Of a stretch of DNA of 64,000 nt, positions 36,301 to 49,749 are shown piece by piece. Below the pieces are notes generated by a model. It was not told the origin of the DNA. It searched no databases and worked only from the letters and a program-made list of their open reading frames with translations. This stretch comes from Apostichopus japonicus (Eukaryota; Echinodermata; Holothuroidea; Aspidochirotida; Stichopodidae), in NCBI RefSeq assembly GCF_037975245.1, contig NC_092563.1, forward strand, positions 28,235,960 to 28,299,959. The letters run 5' to 3'. Numbering within the stretch: the first letter of the stretch is position 1; the number at the start of each line of letters is the position of its first letter. A program made the position numbers and the translations under genes.

Positions 36301-38022
36301 ATCCCCTCACCAGTGCTTTTTTAGGATAAATCGTGGCAAGACAACCTTTTTTGGGACTTACATTGACATGGCAGGGCGGTATGGCAAGGGGCAATGGCAC
36401 TGACCGATGGCAATATGCGGTAGATGCCGTTGGTTTATTTTTCGAGCCCTGTTCCTCACATTTGATCTGTTTTGTTCAGACTGTCCTCTCTGCTTTATTA
36501 CAAGGACAGAGGATGCATGATTTGTTGATTATGTGTTAAGTTGAAGTTAAGTCAGTAGTTAAGATAGTTAACTTGAAGAAAAAGCTATACCTACCTGTAT
36601 TGGTATCAGTACACCCTTGGTTGCACACAGTGCAGGCATTTCTGATTAATTTCTAGTGGTTGTCCTACATTGTCATTATTATACTTTCAGTATTTATTCA
36701 TTCCTTTGTACCTGTCATAATACATAAGTCAACAGTGGGCATACCTCTCTTATATCCCCACCTATGATGACTGCTTAAAGGTATGCTGTATTGGCCCAAA
36801 ATATGGTCACCTTTGGTCAAAATTCTGAACTGTTTTTATTACAACCTTCAAGGGAATTTTCCTCACCGGGACATTCAGTCATCTTGTGTGTTCCTTAAAA
36901 ATGTCTGAGGACAACCTTTAACTTGTTGGCATGTCCTACCATACTACTACCATTGTATGTTCAATTTCTCTTCTACAGTGAATGATAGTAAATGCACTGA
37001 TGTAACATGAAAGTCAACTTACCAAGAACTTTCTCGTTATTCCTCTCGATGGATCAGTGATTATTTGAGCACTTGATGTTTCCTGATATATACACGGCTC
37101 TGTATACGTTTCTGCATCTGCAAAACAGAAAAGTTCAGTAGGTCAACTACATGGTGAAATCTAAAAGGAATCAACATTAAGGTATAACATCTTTATTATA
37201 TGTGTCTCTACTCTCACCAACGATGAACAACCATTCTCGTTACAGAGAAGGAAACAGCCTCAGATGGTCAACCAAGTATCCTTGCTACTCTGCCAGTAGA
37301 ACCATCAACCATCTGCACCCTTAACAGTGTGTACATACAATACTAATAACTTAGCTGTCTGTACACAATACTAATAACTTAACCAACTGTACACAATACC
37401 AATAACTTAACCGTCTACACACAATACCAATAACTTAACTGTCTGTACACAATACCGATAACTTAACCAACTGTACACAATACCAATAACTTAGCCATCT
37501 ATACACAATGCCAATAACTTCACCTTCTGTACACAATACCAATGACTTCACCAAATGGTTATCTCAACCTGGAAACAGGCATGGAACACATGAGGTTGTT
37601 CCAGCAGCTATTCAACAGTATCAAAGGGAGGGTAAACTACAAACTCTCTATGAGAGACAAAATGGGTATAGGCTATACACACATTAATGTATAAGAAAAT
37701 CCAGTATCCGGGCCATGTGCACTGATGATGATGTGAATGATGATGCCACTTTTAAGCACTCAATAGATTATAAACCCACACAATTGATCTATCTTGCCTT
37801 ACCTCTTAGTTAATTCTCACTTAACATCAATCACACAGCCATGCATAGTGTTTGGGGAGGCTGGGAGCGTGGGTGTCAATGTGCATTGATCCTGCCCAGG
37901 ATAAGAAAATACTAACCTTGCATGTCTTGGTCTGGTGACATTCTTCCCAATATGCTCTGATCATGTATATCCATCAAGGCTTGCTCATAGTCAAAGCTGC
38001 TTATGGTTCCTTCAGAACTCAT
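33365..38022 (-). CDS. IRF-association-domain protein without DNA-binding domain (paralogue A)
   Basis: Six coding exons join in frame to 417 residues: 38022-37917, 37117-37023, 36137-35957, 35447-35292, 35073-34830 and 33836-33365. Residues about 180-417 resemble the IRF association domain (IAD/IRF-3 fold). Visible landmarks are a strand-rich start (MKLMVSYL), GCIYATRRSKAKIFYTS, the core FTFAQKWCPGTVPLNKT followed by LVWAKLTPSLARELW, and GLIQIS near the end. In vertebrate IRFs this domain mediates dimerisation and binding to phosphorylated adaptors. Residues 1-179 are Ser/Pro/Asp-rich and probably disordered, with no Trp-cluster DNA-binding domain. An in-frame TAA at 38512-38514 in the likely 5' UTR exon, with no ATG between, supports the chosen start. 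The intron after 35957 has a GC donor. Family assignment is by eye; a divergent IAD-like fold is the main alternative. Confidence 0.82.
35956..35956 (-). other. GC-AG intron donor in IRF-like gene A
   Basis: In the minus sense the exon ends ...CACTTAG and the intron begins gcaagtg. Only this donor keeps the frame into the next exon, where the split codon G|GA encodes Gly. GCAAGT is the usual form of the rare GC-AG class. Confidence 0.75.
37326..37560. repeat. Minisatellite of about 30-35 bp units
   Basis: Copies of 'tgtacacaataccaataact' plus a short variable piece are repeated about seven times in the first coding intron of IRF-like gene A. Confidence 0.85.
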
Positions 38023-38468
38023 AGTGGCTGAATTAATTAATCCTGCAGAACGTAAAATATGAATAGTAAGAAAATAGCTGTGTAAGTTTGGCATAACATA
38101 TACCTAGTGGCGATTTTATTACACCCTTTCTTTTTCCTTCTCCACGAACACATTTGTTTCATTATAATTTTTTCCCAACTTTATGCCGTAGTTCAAAGTA
38201 AAGTATAGGACCTGTGGTGTGTTGGCCTAGTTGACTAATTTACACTAGACTGCAACATTGAAAGGTGCCTAGGCCTAGACCATAACTAATTGGAGCTTCC
38301 AATAATCACTATGCTACATACATTCACACTAGGCCTATGTTATGTAGGCCTGGTACGATGTTAGTTTCACTTTTGGAGCAACTGCATGTCTCCTTTTATC
38401 GCTGCGCTAAGCACACCTTTGGCTTAGTTAGGTGAAAAATCGAACTCTTCCATAATAGCAAACCTTAC

Positions 38469-38532
38469 CTTCCTCTTCCGCTTTGACAAGTTTAGAATGA
38501 TGACCTAACGTTTAACACTGACTAACTGTTAG
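38469..38532 (-). other. Probable 5' UTR exon of IRF-like gene A (5' end not determined)
   Basis: In the minus sense this stretch ends in gaggaag followed by a gtaagg donor. Spliced to the exon at 38042 it would place an in-frame TAA (38512-38514) upstream of the ATG. The upper coordinate is only the part examined, not a transcription start. Confidence 0.5.
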
Positions 38533-39029
38533 TTGCAAACTGTAATATCAAAATCTCGAGATAGAAGTTCAGGTACGTCCGTTCGCTGCTTCGTAGTAAG
38601 ATAAAATGAACTTTCTTTACCTTGAAAGCTACAAGTATAATTCCGTAGGAGGATATAAATACTCACAGAAATTCCAATCACGTAAACACTGTACAGTACA
38701 CGTATTTTTGCGTAATATTTTGGCGTCAGGGTATTCCCTATAAGGTATTTCAGGCGTACGGAGTCAAGTAAAGAACATGTATAACAGAGTTAAGGACAGA
38801 GGGAAGAATTGTGGAACAACATTACACTAGCAGTAGGAGTCTGATAAAATGTTTTGATGTATAAAGCGCTTCCTATACCACAGTTCCTCTCTGAATAAAC
38901 TTTTCGTGGCGAGCAATGGACACTTATATTTAGTTAAGTTTAGTTTAGTAGAAAAAAGGATCAGGAGGGACACTTAAGTCCCCATCAAGGACCCTACAAA
39001 GAGAGGGAAAAAACTGAAGACACAAACAC

Positions 39030-39737
39030 TCAGATCCGATTACAATGCTTAAAGTGCTTGTCCAAAGCATTCTTAAACCCATTGACACTACTTGCAAGTA
39101 CAACTTTCTCAGGCAAACTATTCCACTCATTCACAACCCTATTAGAAAAAAAGTTATGCCGAATATTAATCCTACTATGCGACTTTTGAAGTTTAAGACA
39201 ATGACCTCTAGTACAACTACTGTTTGCAAACATGAAAAAGTCGGTAAAGGATAAATTGTCGAAACCATACACAATCTTGAAAATCTGGATCAAGTCCCCA
39301 CGTAACCTCCTAAGCTCCAGTGTGGTGAGATTGAACAGTTGTAACCGCCTATAATAAGGAACCCTCTTTAAGGAACTAATCATCCTAGTAGCCCTCCTCT
39401 GGACCTTTTCAAGTACTTCCTTATCCTTAGCAAAATAAGGGTTCCAAGCCTGCACAGCATACTCCAGATGAGGCCTAACCAACTGCTTATAAAGCCTAAC
39501 TACGATGTCCTCTTTCAGAAAACTCAAGTTCCTCTTGATCATACCTAAAACCCTATTACCTCTTTTAGCAGCTTCAAGACAATGTTTAGAAGGTTGCAGA
39601 GACGATTCAAAGTAGATACCTAGGTCTCTTTCAACAGCGACCTCCTGGAACTCCACACCATTTAGATTGTATGCAAACTTTTGGTTACTACTACCAATTT
39701 GCATTACCTTACATTTATCAATATTACATAACAACAT
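39030..39737 (-). pseudogene. 5'-truncated non-LTR retrotransposon, reverse transcriptase C-terminal part
   Basis: A 235-codon open frame shows the C-terminal part of a jockey/CR1-like reverse transcriptase. Seen are a FAYNLNGVEF-like strand, ERDLGIYFESSLQPSKH, the segment LVRPHLEYAVQAWNP, a KVQRRATRMI stretch, and the terminal VNEWNSLPEKV...VNGFKNALDKH. The catalytic YxDD core and endonuclease are missing, so it is a dead 5'-truncated copy; a G-run begins just beyond its 5' edge. Downstream (toward 38930) there is an ttagtttagt-like tail. It occupies the intergenic space between the two head-to-head IRF-like genes. Confidence 0.9.
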
Positions 39738-40734
39738 TTTTCATTTTTATGACTGATTTGCCATGGGGGGGGGGGGGGGGTGGGAGGGATATTGACAAAT
39801 CATCCGATACCATCCGAATACTCGTAACTGGTAACTAAACAGTGACCGATCACATTTTTCAACTTCACACCTCACTTACGCCGAGCCTAACTAGGCACAA
39901 TATTAAAAATGTATTGAGTTAGTGGCAAGTGTCATAAAACAGTGCTCGATGAAAATAAGCAAGGTTATCTTAAAAGTTGAACCAATTTTCGCAAAAGGCA
40001 TTCACACTCTTCAAAATCATATGATATGGTGTTGAAAAATTCAATCCGTCGATATATCTTGTTATTATTTCCCAGCCATTGAGTCCGAGATCCCTATTTT
40101 ACCATGATTTCAAAGTTGGCACTTATAACATATATTCTTATATATAATAAACATGGCTGTGTCTTTCATCATGAACAAACTTTGTCAACACCTTATCGAC
40201 CCCGCATAATCTTTACGGTAGATCCGCCAGTATAGGTTTTTAAAATGCTTGACTTGAGCGGCCCTTTCATAACACGAAAACGAGAATTATGTTCATTTTG
40301 GTTGCTAGTTTGGTTGCTTGGTCATGAAATTTCTGCTGCTTATGAGGGCTAGAATGGTTGTTTTTTTTTTGGGGGGGGGGGGGAGTTTCGGATGTCATTC
40401 GATAGCGTATAAGGAGGGCATCTTATTTTCCCTTTACCTATTTGTCAGTACAGTTGTACACAGTTTGCGATTGCCTTTGATGTTGGCATCGATGACCTAT
40501 AAAGGCTACCATACCCTCCAAGAACATCACGAACCACAGGAAATATTGACTTTGGCCATGCAGTGCCTTTGACTTTGATTAAACTTTAACAATGAAAATT
40601 ACATTGTTTAAACTGGGGTTTCCCATTGGAATTCCTATAAACTGCTTCCTGTAACATGCATAGACAAAATTATAACAAGGAATTCCGACTGTTGCTCAGT
40701 ACATAATTTCAGTTTATTATATGTCTTCTTGCAG

Positions 40735-40985
40735 GCAGTGTATTATTAATATTATTATTATTATTATTATCAGGTTATCTGTTTTTTTTTTGGAGGGGGG
40801 GTTCTTTTTTAGGTGTTAAGGTTTTCTATTTTCTTTGATGGGAGTACTCTATTCGATTAAGCCCACAAGGGTGGGTTTCTAAGTTTACTTCCTTTCACAT
40901 ACTTTACTTATTTGCAGTTATATTGTCTTGTTCACCTTGTATTACTATGTGTTGAAACAAATAAATTCATCAAATCATTATTATT
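40735..40985 (+). repeat. ATT-rich tails, possible retrotransposon 3' end
   Basis: Two (ATT)n runs (40738-40770 and 40976-40988) bracket a segment ending 'gaaacaaataaattcatcaa', which resembles the 3' end of non-LTR elements. No coding frame is visible. Confidence 0.35.
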
Positions 40986-41764
40986 ATTGCGGGGTGGAGA
41001 TGGGGGTTACAAGAACCTTCTCCTCATTTGCGTTTTATTTTTTGGGAGGGGGAGGGGGAGGTGGAGAACTTTTAAAGATAGTTTAAGATAGTTGTTACTG
41101 AGAACGGTTGGAAGCAGGGATGTGTGGGTTGAAGTAAGGTGGTCAGTTTAATTTTAGAGTGGATCATAGGATAGGTACACGTCACTGTCATCGTCAAAGC
41201 AGTTTGATAGCTGGATCATAACAATGATCCTACACCACACAAAGCAACTAGAGCGGCAATTGTTTTAAAATTACAACTGCAGAATATTATTGGATAGGAA
41301 TCTGGGGATTCTCGCACAAAATAAAAGTTAAAACTATAGACGCCAAAAGGTACATCGAAAGTTATATTTAGACTATAATGATTGAACAAGGGCGGCGGAA
41401 GCACTTTTAATCTGGGGGGCACCGACATCAAAGGGCACTTTGCAGAAATTCGATTGGACTGATGCAGCCTTATATTTAGTACCCATTATAACTCTTATTG
41501 TATTATCTTATTTGCGTATACACATCAGGCTCGATCAACGCCCCCCCCCCCCTTCAAGGAAAATATGCATACTAGCACTGCAATATCCAATGTGCAAATT
41601 GGGAAAAAAAGGAACAAGTTTTCTTTTGAGACAAAATGAGGTGAAATCATGTTAGTTGCTAATGTAGGAATCTTCGGAATTAGAGTTTATTTCTTGTTAA
41701 TATCTTTACAAATTTTTCCATTCGAAATAGCTTTGAGTTTGACCCACAGAAATTCATTAAAAGT

Positions 41765-42080
41765 CAGGGGCGTAGCCAGGATTTGCAAAGTTGTATACAC
41801 GACTATCAGAGCCGTATATAGAGATACGGCTCTGACGACTATGTGAGCGGAGCGCCACCATCAGTTGGCGCGGAGCGTACAAGAAAATTTTTGGTTTTAC
41901 AAACCCCTCAGATGGCCGGAAACGGCCCTTCCCGAGTGTTCATTCTAATTCCCTGGCCTCTTGCTAACTTGAGACACCTCAATTTTTATGTAGAAAAATG
42001 GCACATTTTTAACCTGAGGAAAAGTGGGGGGGGCACGACCCCCTGTGCCCCCCCCCCCCGGTTCCGCCGCCCTTGACCGC
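41765..42080. repeat. Dispersed repeat with hairpin and G/C-rich end
   Basis: It contains 'ggcgtagccagg', a hairpin (agagccgtatatagagatac followed by ggctct; a related copy is near 1580), and the gcgccaccatcagttggcg block shared with 28685. It closes in runs of G and C around 42028-42060. It is probably one or more mobile-element fragments. Confidence 0.55.
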
Positions 42081-43727
42081 AGCTGCTTCATATGCAAGTT
42101 CCTTGATTTGTGTCACTGTTATTCAATCTTGGCGATATTGGTTTTTTCTGTGTTTACTATGTCTTGCAGGGTAATCACCATGACGTATGTCAACGTTTGG
42201 GGCGTGAAGCATTATGGATTGTGCAACGTCTAAACGAAATCCACAACACCACACAAATCTTGCAAATTTACGTTTGTGATTGCGTTCATGTTTCGCAATT
42301 ACAAAACCCCCATAATTTATGTACAATTTAAAATTCGATTTTACTAAAATGAAAGTGATGTCTATATTTTGTTTATGGAATACACTTGCACTTAAAAATA
42401 TATTTATACTGTATACATGTCTTTTAATTAACTGGAAAATACTCATCTTCTTTAAAAGGGAAATTGTTTTCCACAAGAAATCTGATAAACGTGAACGAGA
42501 CTGATTGATGACCTAGGGGAATCCCCATAATTTCTGAATTTATGACGGCGCAGAATTGGGATGTTCTTTTGACATTTTGATATTTGCAAATTTTTATGTT
42601 TCAAACGCGATCTTTTGGAAGGTATCGTTCACATTTGATTTTCTTTTCTAATTGTCGGCTTCTAAGGATCAAACTTCGCTAAGTAAAAATTTAATCTGAA
42701 AATGAAATGTAATCTTCTAGCCAGTATGCTACACTAGGCTTACTTTGTACAACGTAACCTTACTACTACTAGTAGTAGTATAGTAATAGCCTATACATAG
42801 TTATATTGTAGTGTAAGCTAGGCCTAAGACAGTAAGCATAACTTTACTACTGCTACTGTTTAGTGAGACCATCCGACTCAATACAATTTGATAACTATCT
42901 CATAGGCTTCGTATCAGCTCTAATAGTGTAAGTACTTATTTAAGTGTTGGAAATCACTTATTCTTTCCTTGTATTCAGTGAAGTATCAAACAGTAGTATT
43001 GTTTGCAATGCTAGGGCTAAACAACCGTTGATTAAGGAAGAGAAATGTCCTTGCTTAAGATGTGTTATAGAGTATCACTTCCAAATTGGAAAATTAGTTG
43101 ATGCTGATGTGAACTGATTTTGAAGCCCATGTATTCAAGCGTGGACAATTCAAACCATGAACAACTAAAGTTTGTATCAGCTCTATCAATCAATGGTAGA
43201 CCTATAATATCAATGAATGTTGCCTTCATAGTTACTACTACACAACTAGGAGGAAGTCAAGAACTTTGTGAAAACATCTTTTTAATTCAAACCTCAAATT
43301 CCTCTTTCTACATGGATGATAGGCTGGATTGAATGCCTATTACTTGAAGTGTCAAAGTGTTTTGGATTTTTCTGCATTTTGGAGTGTGTTTTAAGCCTTC
43401 ACATTGACCATTAGATGCCAAAAATGTTCAATGATTTAAAGAATAATCAAATCTGTAATTTGATGTGACAATCATCGAGATTGATGGAAACACACTTTTC
43501 TGTTTTTATATTTATAAAGGACTCTAGGAGTCAAGGTAAGTTGGCATCTCCGACATTCAATTAATTGATATAGTGTGATAGACTTCAGGACAGAGTGATG
43601 ATAGCAGAACTTTTGGGTTTAAATTATTTTAACATTTTGCTAACACTTTATGTTTTATTTATTAATACCTAACATTTTCTGTTGTACAGGTAACTGAATT
43701 GAGTGCGGTCATCCACTAAGCTACATA

Positions 43728-46700
43728 ATGGACTCAAACATGGAAACGAATGAAACATCATATGGCACCAGCCATAATTTCGAAAATTGGCCACCAAACC
43801 CTCAAGGTAATTACCAAGCAATGGCATTATAATATTTGCAAAACATAGAACCTCAAGAAAACTTTGCATGTAATCAGCGTACTTGTTGTTGAAGAGGATG
43901 GGAGGGGATATTATGGACAAGATATTGGAAAGGCAAGTTTTTTCCTTGTAGCTTATGCATAATACATACGGTATGTATAGTAAAGGCGTCATAATTGACG
44001 CACCTTCGTAATTGACGCACCTTCGTAATTGACGCACCTTCAAATATTACTGGCAACGATACAGCAGGCAACTTTTTGTAGCGAAGCAGAGTTTGAATCC
44101 ATTTCAGCTATGTGCTAATCAATATGTGTTTTAAGCTTTTAACACCCCTCCCCTCAATTTTGCACATATTTGGGATTTGGAAATCTTACTCCCTAAAACT
44201 AACCAATATTACCACAGCATGATACCACTACTCTCTGGGTCCTGACCTGTCTGAGCTTAGGGGCTCAGAGCATAGCAAAGAGCATTCAGAGTCAATTGAT
44301 GTATACTTACACAAAAGTTACAGTTAACTTATCGAGGAATGTGTCCATTTAAGGGTATGAAAGAACTTGACACGGCAGACATTTTGTGGTCAAGTTCTGC
44401 TCAATTGTACGTTGCATATACACAGAACAATAAATATTTTGAGATCATTACATTTCTGGGGAACTATACATATGAAAAACACATACAGTTGAGTGATTTC
44501 GATTTTTCAAATTCTTAAGTGCGTCAATTATGAGCCCACCATGCTACAATATAAGTTGTTTTTTGCAAACATCACCTAACAATTAGCTCAATATTGAAAA
44601 GGAAGTTCCTGTTTGATTGTTATTTAATTTAAATTCAGTGAAGTTCTCTTAAGATGCTTAGTAATATAGCATGCTAATGTTAGTTATAGTCAATACAGCA
44701 CTTCTTTCAAAGTCAACTTTGGAAGCTGGTCCTACTCACAACAACATTTTAAATTATCGGGCCATTGCAGGCTCTGTAATGTCTTACCTTTGACATGAAC
44801 CCTTTCGAATTGTCCTTTAAATAGATTTGTAAAAGGAAGAGGAGGATTTTCAGTCTCCTGTATATTCCTACTGTCTGACCAGTGAGTGATGGATATAGAA
44901 TATGCCAGTTCTCATTGAAGTAAGAGACACTTCCAGGGACTTGTGACAGATATCTTTGTAGCATCTGTAAGAGAAGCTGGATTTGCAAGTTACGTCCATG
45001 GCTAGTGGGACGGATATTTCTTTGCAGCATCTGTTAGAGGATATAAAATATGTCCATGGGGGGGGGGTGGGACAGGTGCGTGGGATGGATATGTCCTTGC
45101 AGGTTCTTTAAAGAGAAGTTAAATATGCATGTAGCTGTTGTTGTGCTTTGAATTACAAATGGCATTTTTTTTCTTTTACATATACTTCTATTTAGATGTT
45201 CCACAAGCCAGAATGGACAGTTTTGATAAAGTTCTTGAAGAGTATCGCACAGGTGGTAAGTAAAGAAAATGAACCCTTCTCAGTGAGAGAGGGGAACAGG
45301 AGGAGGACTTTGTGTTCCCAAGGGTCTAAACTTGAAATCCTTGTAAACACTATATCTCCAGATAGGAAACTTTATTTGCTATCATGTTTTGCATGTGGCT
45401 TCTCTATAATGAGTACAAGAACCTTGTTGTTTTTGCTGGAGGTCAAAGGTCACTTGGGGTCATCAAAGATCACCTTCTGTAGAGTCTTACAAACACAAAC
45501 CTATTAAACATGATATCCCAAGATATGGTACATCACATAGCTCATATTTGGCATATGTGTCTGTCTTATAGTGAGTACAAGAACCTTATTATTTTGGGTG
45601 GAGATCAAAGGTCGGCATAGGTACAGGCAGAAGGAACTTCAGCAAGGGTTAGCTTGCAAACTACTTTTGTACCAGAGGTTTCCCGCTGTTTTTTTGTTAC
45701 GTTTGCTTTCCCTACATTTATAGTAGTTCTTAGCAGGTTCGTCACTTATGCTAAAATGTTTGTACGAAATATAAGAACTGTTTTTCTTGTCGTAAAAGTT
45801 TTATCGGCTATTAATTAGCCACCACAGGTTATTAATAGTAAGAATGTCAGCCCCAATTCTTACATGCAATACTAGGCTAGGCACCTTTTGTGTTAAAATG
45901 TAGTAGGATAACCTTTGGGATAAATTCTGACGTTTTCAATTTTCTCAACTTACCAATACAGTTTATGTTCAAGTTTATTGAGTGCTTAAGTTACAAATCA
46001 TATTCAGCCAGCTGCATTTGAGATTTGAAGCAACCATGGTTGCTAACATCAAGCATGTGACATGTCACATATGTAAATAAATTAACATATATCTATAGCT
46101 ATATTGTTAACCATTTACACTGAATGCATAACAACCTTATAAAACATTCTTCGTTCTGTGCTTCAAATTCTGAACCTTTGTTCCAGTGACGATGCAGTTA
46201 GACAGATTCCAATTTCATGAATTTAATAAGCTTTCTTGTGAAGAAACAATACCCTCTATACATGTTCTGATTCATAGGTTTGTGATGGAATCTTGGTTTC
46301 ATAGTTGAACAAGTGGTACTACGTGAACATGTAAAATAATCAATGTTTGGGCTGTCAAGTTTGTCGCCCTCTTTTATGTCTGTAGTAACCTGTATATCCT
46401 AAAATACCTTTAAGTGAATTTTAAATTATTTAGATGTTGGTTAGTGCTTAATATCATATATAGTGAAACAGCTTAAAGGCATTTCTCACCAATTTGTATG
46501 ACAGTAGAAGAGAAGGCAAAACTTAGACTGAATTGGCCTTGCCCACGTTTTTTCTTTCTTTCTAAATCCATGTGAGAAAAGCCTAAACACAGAGAGTCAT
46601 TTTTATTAATATTAATAAAATGGTTACTCACATCTTGTATCATATTTTCCTTGAAGACTTTAATGGTCGGGCAGACAGTGGTATTATGATTGCAGAGATA

Positions 46701-49248
46701 ATGGCAGCTCTTACCACACCTGGACGGCACATAGCAACAGAAAGTCAGCAAGATGAAGTGGTGAGTTAAGCTTTCAAAGATTCATTATATTTTTGTTAAT
46801 GTGTACTGTATGTCCATGAACTAGTCACAACCTACTCACTTAATTGTTCACTTACTGACTTTGAATGAAGTGAACAATTGAACATATAGCAGAAAATTGT
46901 TGAATTGACGACACATGATAAGTTTTCAATTAAACATTTTAACAAAATTGTTCAATTGCTCAGTCGGAATGAAGTAAACAATTGAACATTTTGCAGAAAA
47001 ATGTTGACTTGACACGATATGATAAGCCCTATGTACACTTTAGGACAATGAGTTTATTTTATTTTAGCCCTCCTCTTCTGCTGTACATTCCAACTCCAGG
47101 AAAATAAATGCAGAATGGTACAGCCCTTTGGTAATATATCAAGTATTAGATCGTACTCACTACCTGTTGTCAACCCTCCATGGAGAAGTATTACGATGAT
47201 GTATATATTTCATTTTAATTCATGAAAACCGTGTTACTTACATGCGTCGAATGAGAAACAAATATTAGGACCATCACCAAACTCAAGAAGGTGTTGCAGA
47301 GACCACAAGGTCAAGTTAAAAATGTTACAATACTGATGTAAAAAGATGCCTTGAAATGCGGTCGTACAAAGAAAGATTCTCTTCATGCTCTGATGCCCCA
47401 GACAGTGCAATTTTGCGATGAAAGCAAGTATTTTCTTAAGAAAATCTCTCCCAAAGATGTACTGTGTATAACAAAGGTACCTCCGATTGATCTTACCCCT
47501 TATGTTCAATGTAGAGAGGTTAACAAAAATCTAGCAAGTCCTGTACCATTGAATCAAAAAGATATAGACCGGAACCATAAGTTCTCTAAAAATGTCAATT
47601 TCCAAGGATTTGAAATCATTTGTGTATGATATTTAGCAGGACATTAACGATGCCTTCTATCTCTTTGTATTTCTGATAGTGAAACACCACACACACACAT
47701 TTTGGTGGACTGTTGATCCATATTTTGCACACGATGACATTATTGATACATACCTTGACCGCAAAAGTTCAAATTCGTGGTAATCCCGAGAGGATCTTGT
47801 GTCAATTTTTTTCTCTGAACAGTGAAAATGAAGAAATGATAGAGGTTTCAAAGTTTAAAGTGGTTGGGTTGAAACTGTTAAATGTTGAAACTGTTATGTT
47901 GCACGGTTATGTATTCAACTTGCTTGTATCGTTTTGAGATGTTTGGTTCAACTGAACTGTAATTCAGTTATTACGTTGTTTTCGTGATTCATTTTTTCGA
48001 TATTATTTTTGTATTTCATTTACTTGTCATATGTGTTTTGATTGATGTTTCTACAATATGGAAAATAGTCAAGACTTATAAAAGCTCATGACTTGAGAAT
48101 TGGTATATTTTCAAGAAGAAATTCTAGATCATCCAGGGAGAAATGTTGGTTGGATGTGCAGTTAAAGTTATTTACAGATATGATATATTCTGTACTTGTT
48201 GCCTATATGGTAGTCTTCACGGTAATCCAAAGCACACCAACTTCCTCAGTGTTGTTGTGAAAATATTATGGATGAAACAATTCATGCCGCGATACCTTCC
48301 ACAGCAAGGGTAGCGAATGTTTGCTTACAATTGTGTTTACTTTGTTATATTTCCGTTACACATGCTTCTATTTTGTCTTACTGTTTTTTTTATCATGTCA
48401 GATGGATTCTATGGAGTCAGTCCCATCTAGTGTAATAAATTCCGCTTTGAAAGGCTACGATAAGACATCGTTGCCAGAGGTTCATGACAACGAGATTACA
48501 CAAGCGCTCATGCCGGGTCAGAGGCCCCCTTACCTACTGAATCAGGCAATACTGGTATCACCACCATCGTATGATGAATCTTATGCACAGGCCACTTACC
48601 ACGACCTACAAACTAGACCGTTCCTTGATCCAAACCAAGAAATACATGGTATGTGCTGGAGAATAAAATATGCCTAATTAATACATTTTTTATCTTTCCA
48701 TATTTTGGGAATGTAAGGTATCTTCTGAAAAGTTACCAGGCTGTAAAACAATAATTCTGTGTCAAAGGTTCCTTTTGAGATTATAGCTGTAGAATTTTGA
48801 TTGGGGGGGGGGTGTGGGAAGGGGAGGAGGGAAGGGGAATCATTTGCCATCACCATATGGTGTGGCACCATATGGTATGTACCATTGATGATCAACAACT
48901 GATAGCTACCTTGTTACTGCTACAACAAACATGAATGCTTCCTTCATTGGCTCATCGTTAGCAATATACAAAACATACCAAACAATGATTCATCAGTTTG
49001 AAGGATGGTGGTATGTTATGAGCAAAAGAAAAAAAAATTGTGTAAGACACGTAGAACTGTTCAATTCATATTCTTTGTTTTGTTTCCTATGGTATTGCAG
49101 AGTCATTCTACCTCGCCTACCCACCCTGTCCGTTCAACCCCGTCCCGTCCCGTCCCCTCCCACCCCATCCCCTCCATGTTCATTGCTACTGCGTTATTAA
49201 TTATTAATTTTGGGAATTGTTTCACTACAGATAAGAGTTAATTGTCTG

Positions 49249-49289
<41 letters not shown>

Positions 49290-49675
49290 TATAGATATAT
49301 ATATAATTGAAATCGTAATGAGTTGGAAAATCCAGAACAATTAAAAAACTTCCAGCCTCTATGCGGATACCCTAACCACTAGGCTATGGACAATGATTGT
49401 ATGTCCAGAGGTTCGAAATCGGTAAGGAAGGTCGTTATTCCACTGTAGGCGTTTGTCACCTGTATGGAACCATACTAGTTCTGTTTTAGTCACATATTTG
49501 CCTTACCCTAGAGATCAAACATTATGCTAACTAACTCGAAATCATTTGTGATTCCTTAAGCCGGATCTCGAAAGAGATACTTTGAACAGATTCTGTATAT
49601 ATATTCCGGTGGAGGCTGGAAGTTTTTTCACTGTTCTGGATTTTCCAACTCACTACAATTTCAATTATATATATA

Positions 49676-49749
<74 letters not shown>

